A DNA stretch of 64,000 bases, from assembly GCF_019175285.1 (NCBI RefSeq), contig NC_056522.1:70691369-70755368 (forward strand), in the 5' to 3' direction. Both the position numbers and the translations under genes were made by a program. This DNA is from Sceloporus undulatus. Its lineage: Eukaryota > Chordata > Lepidosauria > Squamata > Phrynosomatidae. Below the pieces are notes generated by a model. The model was not told where the DNA came from, ran no database searches, and saw only the letters and a list, made by a program, of their open reading frames with translations. How positions within the stretch are numbered: position 1 is the first letter of the stretch; each line of letters starts with the position of its first letter. Below are positions 43,833 to 55,645 of this stretch, piece by piece.

Positions 43833-44235
43833 GATCGAAACAATACGCTGAAGAAGTGTATAAAAAAGATGAAAGGATGACAGATTAATTTAAAGAGGAG
43901 CTGTTTGAATATTAACCTACAATTTGAGAAAGTAAAGTGGAACCTGCCCTCAGGCACTTGGGAGAAATAAATCTCCAAAAACATATGACATACCAATAGA
44001 GCTTCTTCAATCTACAGAATCTACTCTAGTTCTAACTAAAATCTGTCAACAAATATGGAAAATAAAACAATGGCCCACAGGTTGGAAACATTTAATATAC
44101 ATTCCAATCCCCATGAAAGGGAACACCAGGAATTGCAGTAACCATAGGAAATGTGTGTTAATTTCCGTGCAAGCAAAGTGATGCTCAGAATTCTAAAAAG
44201 GCCTTTACCACATATGGAGCAAAAAGCACCAGTGG
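43833..44235 (+). mobile_element. BovB/RTE LINE fragment
   Basis: Translation in pieces gives IPIELLQST, ICQQIWKIKQWPTGWKHLIY and IPIPMKGNTRNCSNHRKCVL, matching the BovB reverse transcriptase core as I know it. It is diverged and frameshifted. Confidence 0.78.
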
Positions 44236-44569
44236 TCCAAGTTAACACCAACAAACAACAACAGCCCTCAATGACTTCATGGCACACTACAAATATTAAT
44301 ACAAGAATCCTTGCTCTTGTAACAAAAGGAACCTTCTCAGAGGAGATTTTCAACTTAAGGAAGTTTATTTTTGGTAAACAGATTTATTGTTTCACACATC
44401 AGAACTAACTGACCATTGTAAACATCTGAAAGACCTCTATCGCCTTCTGCAGACCTTTGAAAATTTACTGCAAGGATCATGATTTGGATACTTCTGGATC
44501 CTATTACACTCCATCCCACTCCCACAATTGTGTAAATCTGCTTTATACCTGAGCATTTAATATCAGTCT

Positions 44570-44675
44570 GTACTGAATCCAAAGAAGTGGGTTTATATCC
44601 ATGAAAGCTCATGCAAAAATAAAATCCAATTAATCTTAAAGGTGCTGCTCCATCCCTTTCTCCTTTTTGGCTACT
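44570..44675 (+). mobile_element. Hammerhead-like repeat, third copy
   Basis: The plus strand reads AAGAAGTGGGTTTATATCCA, then TGAAAGCTCATGC and TCTTAAAGGTGCTGC. It has the same layout with a different stem II (GTGG/CCAT). Confidence 0.45.
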
Positions 44676-47600
44676 TCTTTGAAAAATTCTGGGCAGAGCC
44701 TTGGCATGAGGCTACACACAAGAGCCTTACTTTATAATGTTTACTCTTCACCCCTTTCATTTTTGACAGCACACTTTCAGAGTATCTCCCCATTTTTCAA
44801 AAATAGTGATCAAGACACACCTGACAGGAGACTCTGCTGAAACAACTGCAGTAGTACAGTTTGTACAGCAGGTGGCAGCATTGCCTATTGGTAACGAGCA
44901 CAAATTGGTAGCCTCATTAATGAAATGGTTAATGAAAACCAAGAGGATGCCTGGGGTGCTGATCATTCTCACATATAACACAAGGGGAGTATTGTAAACA
45001 TGGCCAAGAAATTACTGGATTCTCTTTAATAGCAGCACCTTTAATGCTGCAATGAGGAAATTCCTAATTTGTTTTAATAGGGCATTTGCTTACTAGTCAA
45101 ATCCCTTTAAAAGTTGCTGAAGACATTTGAAAAGTCATAGAATAAATAGGACAACTGGGGGACAAAATTTTGCCTTCTAGATGTTTTGGCCTAGAATTTC
45201 TATCAGCCCTGCCCAGATGGCTAATAATAATAATGGATTGTGGGTCCATATGGAGAGCAAAGATTCTCCACCCCTAGGACAGGATTCATTCCCCCCCCCC
45301 CCCCCACACACACACATGGGTGTTGCAAAACTCTTCTTGCTAAATGCTGGCTGAAGTCCAACCCTCACCTTCGCAGATCTCCCTTTCCCACCTGATACTT
45401 CACACATTTAGTCACTCCTTCTTGGAATAATTCTACAGCATTTGCTTCAAGTGAGCAGAATTAGAACTCACACATAGTCACCTGAATAATGCAGGCTGGC
45501 ACATATTGTGTATCTTCAGACATGCAACCGCTAGCTAATTCCTTGGCAATGCTCTTCTGTAGTTGTGGGGTGATCATTTTTGATATATAGGTGGTCATCA
45601 TGATAGTCCTGACAGTCACACTCCCAGAAAGAGCCTGCTAATGTAGGCAATTACGTGTACAGTTCTAGCAGTTTTCATTTATTTCTATTTATTTCATTAA
45701 TTTATATCCCGTCTTTCTCCTAATAGGGGACGTATTTCCACTGGGAGCCAGTCTTTTGTAAAGCTAACTGATCCTAACTGCCAGTTTAAGACTAAATGCT
45801 TTGTATTGCAACAGAACTAGCTTATAGGAAGATATTGATTTTTTCTGGCTGTTGTGAAAGTTTCAGCTAATCTCAGAGGAAACAGGTAATTCAGGAAAAT
45901 GAGCAGATGATAAGATGATGCCATCATGCCTAGTAATCAAAACATTCATATACTTTGCCCCTGAAAACCCTGGCTTTACTACAGCTCTACCCCCCACTGG
46001 TCCCTTTATATTCTGCTCTTTATATCAAGCTCTTGCTCCATTGCACTGCATGGCTAATGGACTTCATCAGGTTTGGTGAGTCACACGTTTTGTTTGTTTA
46101 TTCAACATATTTATACCCTGATCTTTAGCTTAAAAAGTTCCCAGGGTAGCTTAGAATAGTACAATCTTAGGCTGTGTCTAGACAGCAGAATTAATGCAGT
46201 CTGACACTGCTTTAATTGTCACAGCTCCATCCTATGGAATCTTGGGATTTGTAGTTTGTTGTGGCACCAGAGCTCTTAGATAGAGAAGGCTAAATATCTC
46301 ACAAAACCACAAATCCCAGTATTCCATAGTATTGCACCATGGCTGTTAAAACCATGTCAAACTGCATTAATTCTGAAGTGCAGATGCAGCCTTAGAAGAC
46401 AGCAAAGTCTATATAGTCTAACCTTTGCCATGCAGAAATACACAACAAAAACACTCCTGAAAGGCTGACAAGTAATGAATTGGACAGTTCCCTACCCTCA
46501 ACCTTACAGTCTAAAAAAATGACACAGAAGGGAAAGAGGAGGATAGTGAGTGGAGGGAATTAAATCTAGATGTTGGCTGCTCTTTTCTCCCTCAGAAGCC
46601 ATAGCAGTGGCAGTTGGGATGGATGGAGGGTCTCTTAGCAGTGGTTAGGGCCAAGGCACAATGGCATGGTGCCTGGCTGCTTTTCCCCCCTCCCTCAGAG
46701 GCCATGCAAACTGTTGACCTGAAATAACAGAAAAGCAATACAATGGCAACTATTTGTTGCGGTGTAGCATCTTTTGATGTTTGTGGACAGGGCTTGGCCC
46801 CAGCTCTAATTGATTCAAGGGCAACTGTACAGATGGAATTTATTTATCACTTAATTTTGGCATTAAAGAGAGATTAAAGTGTATTTAAAGCATCCTACAA
46901 ATAAAGCGGAAATGGCAAGTAATTGTGCATCTGATCATATACAATTGCACAAATAAAGTGATATCGGAAATGCATTGTCGCTGAAATCCTGAAAGTAAAA
47001 AGATGTGCATTAATGCTTATTTGTGACCACTTTAATGGCAGGTTTTGTGCAACATTGTGGGAAATCATTTTTTGTAATTACACGATTTTTCTGGGATATT
47101 CATGGGATAAACTCCCAATCTCCTTCATGTGATAAACTCCTGAGAATGGAAATGGGTACTAGTGGATTTGTCTGAAGTATAGTTTCTGGTGGGTATGAAA
47201 GGATTTGGTCATTCTATTGAGAAAGCAATAAATTCAAATATCTATTGGTTGTCATAGTCGACTGAAAGATTTGGGATCTATGATGTGTTTGTGCCAAGTG
47301 CCTAACGGGTAGCAGGTGTTCTGCTTAGTACCATGTGCTTTCATAATGGGCCCATCTGGACACTGAAAGATGTGACTTCATCCTTTTTTTAAAAAAAAAA
47401 TCACCCCATACCAGTCAACCTGAAGTGTGCTAGATTAAGCTGGGCTTGTCGCCTTTGAAGGATCAGATCCAAACTGTGGTGATTCAGTTGATCAACGTAT
47501 GACATGAAAAGAACCCTGTCAGGCTTCTGAGTGTTGTAGTTGGAAAGTAACTTTCCCAAGCTGTGATATAAACTGGTGTCTAATTGAAAAGATTTGGCCC

Positions 47601-47704
47601 TGATGGAATGTGGGTAGAAATGGGTATGCAGATACCCTAGTAAGAGCACAGGAAGCAGCTTTATACTGAAGCAAACCTTTGACCCATCTAGTAATGCCTA
47701 AATA
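44676..47704. other. Intergenic with LINE tails and one MITE
   Basis: Apart from the MITE at 46168-46394 I see only short antisense L2-like tails near 45680-45735 and 46090-46150 and a C run at 45291-45305. 46830-47140 has repeated AAATAAAGTG-type motifs that may be another worn transposon. Confidence 0.5.
46168..46394. mobile_element. Palindromic hAT-like MITE
   Basis: The left TAGGCTGTGTCTAGACAGCA...AATTAATGCAGT is inverted on the right as ACTGCATTAATTCTGAAGTG...GCAGCCTTA. The interior carries the inverted pair CCTATGGAATCTTGGGATTT / AAATCCCAGTATTCCATAG. Confidence 0.75.
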
Positions 47705-47935
47705 TAACAATGTGTGTGTGCTTGTACCTTCAAGCCACCTGTCACCTTATGGCAATCCCATTAGTTTCATAGGGTTTTCTTAGGAATAGGGTTTTCGTAG
47801 GCAGAGGTGGTTTTGCCAGTTCCTTCCTCTGAAAGATAGTCTACAGCATCAGGTATTTGTTGGCAGTCTCCCACCCAAGTACTAATCGGAGCTGACCCTA
47901 CTTAGCTTCCAAGATCAGACAGGATAGGGAATCAC
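47705..47935 (-). mobile_element. 5S-rRNA-derived SINE
   Basis: This is the clearest copy. The reverse complement of 47841-47926 contains GTCTGATCTTGGAAGCTAAG, AGTACTTGGGTGGGAGAC and ATGCTGTAGAC, nearly collinear with vertebrate 5S rRNA. Confidence 0.85.
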
Positions 47936-48225
47936 AAATGAGGAGGTGGATACCCTACCCACAATACTTTGCTGACAAGCGATAACAAGATCCTGCGATG
48001 AGCTGCGTGCTTCTGCCAATAAGAAGACAAGTGATGCATGGGATTCTCCGCATGCCATTTGCCCTCTCAGTTTGGAAAGGCACAGGAGAATGATACTATT
48101 TTCTCTAATCAGTATGGAGGATTTAGGCTAATCTCCCTGAGGACAGGGAGCAGAAGAAGAAATGGACATACAATTCTCCAGGCCCTTTACAGACTGGATT
48201 GGGAATCTCATAGGTGGGGTTTCCT

Positions 48226-50095
48226 TTCTGACACTCTTTCACACTACATAATTATGATCCCACATTAACTGCCATATCTATAACCTATGGAATCCTTGGG
48301 TATGCAGTTTGGTGACTCAACAATTATCGTCCAGTTAGTCTGACATCAATACCAGGAAAGGTTTTATCTAGAGCAGATCATTAAACAGAGAGTCTGTGAA
48401 CATCTAGAAGGCAATGCCATAATCACAAAAAGTCAAAACAGGTTTCAGAGAAACAAGTCATGCCAGACAAATCTATTCTCTTTCTTTGATAAAATTACCA
48501 ACTTGGTAGATGAAGGGAATGCTGTGGATATAGTATATCTTGATTTCAGTAAGGCCTTTGACAGGGTTCCCCATGACATTCTTGCAAACAAGCTTGTAAA
48601 ATGTGAGCTAGACAAGGAAACTGTTACATGGATTTGTAATTGGTTGACTGGCAGAACCCAAAGGGTGCTCAACAATGGCTCCTTTTCATCCTGGAGAGAA
48701 GTGACCAGTGGGGTTCCACAGGGCTCTGTCCTGGGCCCAGTGCTATTCAACATCTTTATCAATGACTTGGATGACAGAATTGGGGGGCATACTTATCAAA
48801 TTTGCAGATGACACCAAACTAGGAGGAGTAGCTAATACCCCAGAGGACAGGATCAAAATTCAAAATGACCTGAATAGACTAGAAAGCTGGGCCAAAGCTA
48901 ACAAAATGAAATTCAACACAGAGAAATGTAGAGTACTGCACTTAGGGAGGAAAAATGAAATGCAGATATAGGATGGGGGACACCTGGCTGAATGAAACTA
49001 CATGTGAAAGGGATCTAGGAGCCCAAGTAGACCACAAGTTGCATATGAGCCAATAGTGTGATGTGTGCATGTGGCAGCTAAAAAGGCCAATGCAATTTTA
49101 GGCTGCATCAATAAAAGTATAGTGTCTAGATCAAGAGAAGTAATAGTCCCTCTGTATTCTGCTTTGGTCAGGCCCCACGTGGAATATTCAGAAATATTCA
49201 ATTCAAAAAGGACATTGAGAAACTGGAGCGCATCCAAAGGAGGAAACCATGCCCTATGAGAAGAGAAGGTTAAGAGGTGATATGATAGCCCTGTTTAAAT
49301 ATTTGAAGGGATGTCATACTGAGGAGGGAGCAAGCTTGTTTTCTGCTGCTCCAGAGAACAGGATCTGGAACAATGTTTGCAAGCTCCAAGAAAAGAGATT
49401 CCACTTAAACATTAGGAGGAACTTCCTGACAGTAAGGGCTATCTAACAGTAGAACACACTCCCTCCTTGGAGGTCTTTAAGCAGAGACTGGATGGACATC
49501 TGTCGGGGATGCTTTGATTGAGAGTTCCTGCATGGCAGGGGATTGGACTGGATGGCCCTTGTGGTCTCTTCCAACTCTATGATTCTATGACTCTAGAGCA
49601 GGGGTTAGGAACTGTTTGGGGGCCAAGAGCCAGTTTCACACATCCAAATACCATCTTTTTCTCTTTAATTTTTCTCAAAATGGTGACAGAAAATTACATA
49701 TTGCCATTCTTGTTGCCATTTTGAGAAGGACTGCAGAGGAAAACAGCTATTTTATATATAATGGGAAGCTGGTGGTATGGGGCAAATTTTCATGAGTTTT
49801 CATGCATTTTGTGGGGCTTCCTGCATGGTTGGGGGGGGGATTTTTTGAAAAAAAATTGGGATGCTTTCAGGGACTGGTGAGTGAGCTTCAAGGACCATAA
49901 AAGGGTCAATTGGCCACATGCTGCTTACAGCCTACACTTTGCTCACCTCTGCTCTAGAGTTGTCTGGGAAAAAAATGGATATGCTCTTTCCCAAACAGCA
50001 GACTCCAAAATTCCATAGGATTCAGCCATGGCAGTGATAGTGGTATCATAGTGCTATAATTATGTTGTATGGAAGTGCTCCTGTTCTATGGTAGA
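48226..50095. mobile_element. Same MITE family as 60057, split by CR1
   Basis: The left half, 48226-48317 (TTTCACACTACATAATTATG to TGCAGTTTGGTGA), and right half, about 49970-50095 (CCATAGGATTCAGCCATGGC to TATAATTATGTTGTATGGAA), belong to one palindromic element. The CR1 at 48318-49594 and about 370 bp of other sequence lie between. Confidence 0.6.
48318..49594 (+). mobile_element. CR1 LINE, 5'-truncated
   Basis: It begins within RT ([13 protein letters not shown]-like) and contains [35 protein letters not shown] and FADDTKLGG, then the CR1 C-terminus and a tail ending TCTATGATTCTATGACTC. Several frameshifts and small deletions are visible. It is close in sequence to the copy at 1-1102 and sits inside a palindromic transposon (halves at 48226-48317 and 49970-50095). 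Confidence 0.92.
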
Positions 50096-50460
50096 GTGGC
50101 TCTCCCAGGATTTCTGACAGGGGCTTTCCCAGCTCTCCTTGGAAATGTCAGAAGTTGAACCTAGGAGCTTTTACATGCAACCCTTGACTCTCCTACTGAG
50201 CTCCAGTCCTTCTTTGGTTGATACTGAAGGACACTTGCAATGATGCACTCAGGGGCTTTCTTTAACAATTTTTCTGGCACACCTGGTTGTTTTCTACATT
50301 ATTACTTCAGCCTTTTAGTTAGGAGACTATAGGTGAGTTATTAACAAAGATGCCAGCTTCCCTCTATTTAATTTGGATCAAAATCTGAAATGTTTTTGTT
50401 TTGCTATGAGTTTGTTTTGTGACAGGCCATCCACTCACTTCACTGATATAATCCAGTTTT

Positions 50461-50512
50461 GTGTGTGTGTGTGTGTGTGTGTGTGTCTGTGTCTGTGTCT
50501 GTGTCTGTGTGT
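50461..50512 (+). repeat. (TG)n / (TGTGTC)n microsatellite
   Basis: A pure TG run followed by three TGTGTC units, next to a SINE tail. Confidence 0.95.
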
Positions 50513-50670
50513 GATGTGCCTTCAAGTTGTTTGCAACTTACGGCAACCCTAAGATAAACCTATCATGGGCTTTTCTTGGCATGGTTTGTTCAGAGGGGTT
50601 TTGCCATTGCCTTCCTTTGAGGGTGAGAGAGCATGGCTTGCCCAAGACCACCATTGGGTTTTCACATACA

Positions 50671-50762
50671 CAGAGATCTTGTAGCACCTTTGATATTAAC
50701 TGATAGAAAGAAAGAAGCTGATACCATAAGCTTTTGTAAATTTAAGTCTACTTCCTTAACTG
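50671..50762 (-). mobile_element. Hammerhead-like repeat, second copy
   Basis: The minus strand reads AAGGAAGTAGACTTAAATTT, then ACAAAAGCTTATGG and AAAGGTGCTACAAGATCTCT, the same family as 17181-17297. It is inserted in a SINE. Confidence 0.5.
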
Positions 50763-50845
50763 CTTCCCCAGTGGATTTCAGAAGGGATCTGTCCAGCACT
50801 CAAACAACTACACCATGCTGGCTCTCTACTCTAGTCTTACTCATA

Positions 50846-52383
50846 TTTAAGTCACATAGGATTTGTTAGAATTGACTTCTTTTGTAAACATATTAGGTTT
50901 ACAATTGACTTTAATAAAGCTAGCTTTTAGTTAAGATGTTAAGGGATGGGAATTCTATTTGGGACCTTTAATGGTGACCACTGATCAGTCTTTCTGGAGG
51001 ATATTCACTAGTGATGAGTTACATGGGAACACAGGGTGCAGCACTAGCTGGTTAATCAGGACCAATGTGTATGTGAATAAGAGATGACCAGCAATATCTC
51101 CCTCTTTGATCTCTGACTCTTAAAAGGCATGTAATGACATATGCCATGGCGGGATAGAAATGGAAGCCATTTGGGCAAATAGACAACATTAAAATTAAAT
51201 CCATTAAGTACTATTCAGTGCACTCAGTTCCTGGTCAATGAGTGAGCAACGATAGGTAGTGAAGGAAAGGGCGATTAAAACTTAAATAATGGTGATTAAT
51301 TGGGAAAGTATCATAAGCCAGGGAAATATTGTTATACCCTTATTGGTGCTTGCTTATTGTATCATTCACTGTTGACATTTTATCAGCTGTAGCGGAAGGT
51401 GGTTTGCCACAAACGTCACACACACAAAAGCCTTATCAACTATTGGATTTTGGTGTACAAAATATGCTTTATTTAGTGAGGCTTTGGTTTTTAAGCTAGT
51501 TCTACATTAATACAGTTTATCTTGCCTCAGTACAAAGATAAAAGGCAATTACGAATGTGGAAAGCAGGTCATAGGTTTTCCTGCAGATGTAAGGCCACAC
51601 TCTTGCAAATTGATCATGTAGTTTCAAATTGAATAGCAGCAGCCTAATCAAGTGGTTCCATACTCTTCAACATTGCACAGGTGAAAGCTGGGAAACATGT
51701 GGCCAAGCAACATCAGAGTAGGGTCAAGATGGCAAATGTTATTACTGAGGAAGAACACACAAGGGGGGGAGAGGCCGTAGTGGATTATTTTTGCCTGGGC
51801 CTACTGGGAAGGACAAGATTCTGCCCTCTCCTTTCCCCTCTGTTAAATTAATTGAGATCAGATTACTTCTGCATTTTAAACTTAGTTTGTAGCAATTGAA
51901 GTGAGCTGAGTACAAAGAAGGAAAGTGGAAGGAGGAGAGCGAATTTGGAATATTTTAAAAGCAGTTGAAAAACTGGGAAAACAGAGGATTAATCAGGACT
52001 GTTTCTGCCAAACAGGACAGCTGGAGGATATCCAGCTGCATAGCAGTGTTGCAGAAAAAGTGTGGGGTCAGGGTGCGGGTGGGGAGAAAGAGAAAAGCAG
52101 TCATGGTTGCCAATTTTTTATCTGCTGGCACAGATGCGGGGGACACCTGTGCTTCACTTTTGTCCTTGGGTTCAAACTATTGAGTCAACTGCACCAGAAG
52201 TGAACATTCTGGCTTTTTACTCAGTTTTCAGGAAAGACAGACCAATCTGGAAGAATTTTGGGGGCCACAGCTTGGAAAAGGTAACTTTGTGGGCTACAGC
52301 TCTCAGAAACCATCAACAAAGTTTCTAGGAGAAGTCATCCCCTCAAAGTAACTTTTTCAAGCTCTGAGACAAGGGAATTTAGG
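50846..52383. other. Intergenic, nothing recognised
   Basis: Several short open frames overlap at 51925-52330 but none has family features. Confidence 0.55.
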
Positions 52384-52710
52384 GGCAGCACAGATGGATG
52401 GCTCCGTGCTACCCATCTTTGCCCCGTGTCTGTGCTGCAGCATCCCCATGATGCAGCACAGATGTGCTGCAAAAAAAAGAGCCGCCTAGAGCAGCTTCTT
52501 TTTTGCAACGCCGGAAGCAGGAAGGGGTACCATCATGAAACCATTTCCTGCTAGCGACATCTTGCTGTACAGTGGCGGCATCATGGTGGCCCCTGTATGG
52601 ATGGGAGGCCACCATGATACTGGTGTCCATACATACTAGGATTTGGGACCATGGGGTTGCTGTGTACTCCCGAACCCTAGTATTTGGCCCATGTGTACCA
52701 GACCATAGTG
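52384..52710. mobile_element. Probable relative of the GGYCYRGTACAGA MITE
   Basis: The right end GGCCCATGTGTACCAGACC resembles the inverted terminus of the 18047-18398 element. The left end is not clear. Inside is a long imperfect hairpin (GCTGCAAAAAAAAGAGCCGC / GCAGCTTCTTTTTTGCAAC). Confidence 0.45.
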
Positions 52711-53264
52711 AACCACCATTTGTACTCTACTGCTAAAGAGACATCCTAGGGCAGAGATGTAAAACTGATCAAGAATTTAGGAGAGAGTATGAGCCTCTCT
52801 CAAGGAAGACTCAAACAGCATGGTTTCCTTTAAAACTTTCCTGCTTCTTGGTTGCCAGATTTCCATCTGTTCAGGATCTGAGCCAAGCCCTCAACTATCT
52901 GGATTTATCATCCTCGCTATTATGATGGCCACAGCATACAAGAAAAGAAGGCAGTGAAGAGATGAAAGAAGGAACTGAGTGGGGCAGGAAGTGCCATGGC
53001 AGCTGATATATCATGCCCACCTCCCAACCCTGAACATTTCAAGAAATAAGCAGGATTTCCTGCCCTCATTCTCACATACAAATAAATTGCTTTGTGATCT
53101 GAATCAATAGATCGGTTTGGCAGCGAAGCGTAGTTCACATTGCATTTTCCCTGATCACATTTTCTTGCTGTAAAATAAAGTAAAATAACCCACTTGTGGT
53201 TCACATTGATGAATGAATCAATTCAATTTAAACTGTTTCCTGTGGGAGTCTCTCAAAATAACCC

Positions 53265-53442
53265 ACTTGACACACACATCTTAAGAGGCCAGAAGCTGCG
53301 CCAAAGCTGCATTCCAGTCCTTAGGACTGGAGGGTGGCTTTGGCGCAGCTTCCATCCTATTAGGATGCATGCAGCATTTAAACAGCATGCCTCCAAAGTG
53401 ACCCGAAGCAGCTTTATTTTTGGCCTGTTTGTTTGGGCCCTT
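53265..53442. mobile_element. Partial copy of the AGGGCCC-ended MITE
   Basis: It contains CAGTCCTTAGGACTGGAG, TTTAAACAGCATGCCTCC and GGCCTGTTTGTTTGGGCCCT. The left third is missing. Confidence 0.75.
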
Positions 53443-55069
53443 AGTTCTGTTTTTAAAAAATGTTTGAATGTTCTACTTTTCTAGCACATTTCTGCCTGGG
53501 ATGTTTCTTATTTATCCAGAAGAACTAGTATCTAGATGAGGGAATCAGACGTTTCTACAAACAGATATGTTGTTGCTGTATAATCACACTGATGAAGATG
53601 CACCAAGAAAACACAGGGCTTGGAAAATCTACTTTTTGGGTCATATTCCCAGAATAGTGAGCTGGGTTTTTTTCTAGGCACTGCAGTCCAAAAAGATATC
53701 CCTTCAAAGCTCTGGCCCAAATAACCAAGAATGTAGGATACTTGAGATTCACATTATCAGAAATTTTAAATGTAGGTGCTTGAGTCCCTAAATTGGGAGA
53801 AAGGTGGGATATAAGTAAAAAAGAATAATAATTGTGCATGTAAGTATAAAATATACCATCAGTTACAGAATACAATTGGTGATAATGATTTATTGAGAGT
53901 TCTTCAAACCAATCAACTGTTAAGGTCCCAGGATTTCTGGACATAGCTCTTCCTTTCTGGTCCTCAGCCTTCTGCCTGGGACATTTCTCATTTATCCAGA
54001 ATATCTAGATGATGGTGCATATTCCTAATATGATTGGCTTTTTTTTTATTTAAATGGTGTATTCTATGCAGTTGTAGTTGATGCTTATGGTATGATGTTT
54101 AATGTCATCAGCCTGGTGAGCCTGGGATAGTTCTGACCTGGAAACCCCACTCATGCTCTTTAATGTTTCAGTGCTGTCATTTACATAAACAGGGTGGTGT
54201 TGCTGGTGAAGGATAGGCTCTATCTTTTCTCATCCTGTTCATTAGCATGATTTTAGACTGAGCATACACATGGACACTATACATGATGCTCAGGGACATA
54301 AGTAGGACAGGCTGTTTTGGGGGGTAAGGGGATGGGGATTAGGGAGAGGGAGGGAGAGAGAGAGAGAGAGAGAATGAGAAATCATAGAGGGATCCTTATT
54401 ATCCTTAAAGCCAAGTGCCTTCTTTCCCCCTGAGTCCCATTTCCTAGAAAATCAGACTAGATGGTGGGGTAATTATCACAGCTGTAGTCTGAACCACTTT
54501 AATGGTCCATATTTTCTGTGCTGGCAATAAACCAAGGGCTGTTCATGCAAGCATAACACCACAGAGTAAAATAAAATAAACCATCATTTGTACTTTTGGA
54601 AGCCCCTTTATGAGGAATTTTAAGCAGTCATCTTATGTGAAAATATTGACACTGTAAAAACCAGAGAGAGAAAACATTAGTTGAGATTTTGCTCTTGAAT
54701 TTCTGCTTAATATTCTTTCTTGCCTTCTGCTACAATTAGATTAATATTCCTTGAAGGTTGTGATGAGAGTTTTCTTCCCAACCATTTCACTGCCTTTTCC
54801 ATAAGGTTTCCACAGGGAACATAGCTGTATCCTTGCAGAAGTTTCAATCTGCTCTTGCCTAGAGGCAGCTGGACATGGCCTTGTCTTGTTGGCCTTATAC
54901 AAGTAACTACTTCGTAACTGCCTGCTGGGCATACTGGAAACAACCGCAAGATAGCTGCAGTGGATTCTTGGCACTTTCTTCATCTTGAATAGATTTTGGA
55001 ATCAGAACAATTTCTGTGAATCTTTCTTTGATTTATAGCTTGAATGATACACAGTGTTAGCAAGATGAT
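53443..55069. other. Intergenic
   Basis: A short L2-like tail (GAGAAAGGTGGGATATAAGT, 53795-53833) and the GA microsatellite; otherwise nothing recognised. Confidence 0.55.
54341..54373 (+). repeat. (GA)n microsatellite
   Basis: GGGAGAGGGAGGGAGAGAGA followed by further GA units. Confidence 0.9.
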
Positions 55070-55645
55070 ACATCACAGAGTTGGAAGAGACTGCAAGGGC
55101 CATCCAGTCCAACCCCCTGCCATGCAGGAAATTTAAATCAAAGCATCCCCGACAGATGTCCATCCAGCCTCTGTTTAAAGACCTTTAAGGAAGGAGACTC
55201 CACTACATTCTGAGGGAGTTTGTTCCACTGTCGAACAGGACTTACTCTCAGGAAGTTCTTCCTAATGTTGAGGTGGAATCTCTTTTGCTGTAGCTTGCAT
55301 CCATTGCTCCAGGTCCTAGTCTCTGGAGCAGCAGAAAATAAGCTTGCTCCCTCCTCAATATGACATCTCTTCAAGTATCATATCACCCCTTAACCTTCTC
55401 TTCTCCAGGCTAAACATCCCCAGCTCCCTTAGTCGTTCCTCATAGGACATGGTTTCCAGACCCTTCACCATTTTAGTCACCCTCCTTTGGGCACGCTCCA
55501 GTTTTTCAACATCCTTTTAAAATTGTGGTGCTCAAAACTGAACACAATATTTCAGGTGGGGCCTGACCAGAGCACAATAGAGTGGCACTATTACTTCCCT
55601 TGATCTAGACACTATACTTTTATTGATGCAGCCTAAAATCGCTAC
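55070..55645 (-). mobile_element. CR1 LINE 3' fragment, antisense
   Basis: The reverse complement carries the CR1 C-terminus ([40 protein letters not shown]) and the end GGATGGCCCTTGCAGTCTCT. It is 5'-truncated within RT. Confidence 0.88.

Larger units (their letters stand above)
50460..50845 (-). mobile_element. tRNA-derived SINE interrupted by a hammerhead-like repeat
   Basis: Antisense SINE: CCTTCAAGTTGTTTGCAACT, TTGCCATTGCCTTCC, then a roughly 90-bp insertion at 50671-50762, then TGGATTTCAGAAGGGATC and CAACTACACCATGCTGGCTC. A (TG)n run (50461-50512) adjoins its tail. Confidence 0.72.

Noticed and set aside
47841-47926. A 5S rRNA gene
   Set aside because: Only part of 5S is present, with substitutions, and it is followed by a SINE body shared with three other loci.
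51925-52328. Three overlapping open frames of 72-92 codons
   Set aside because: No conserved features and they coexist in different frames of the same DNA.
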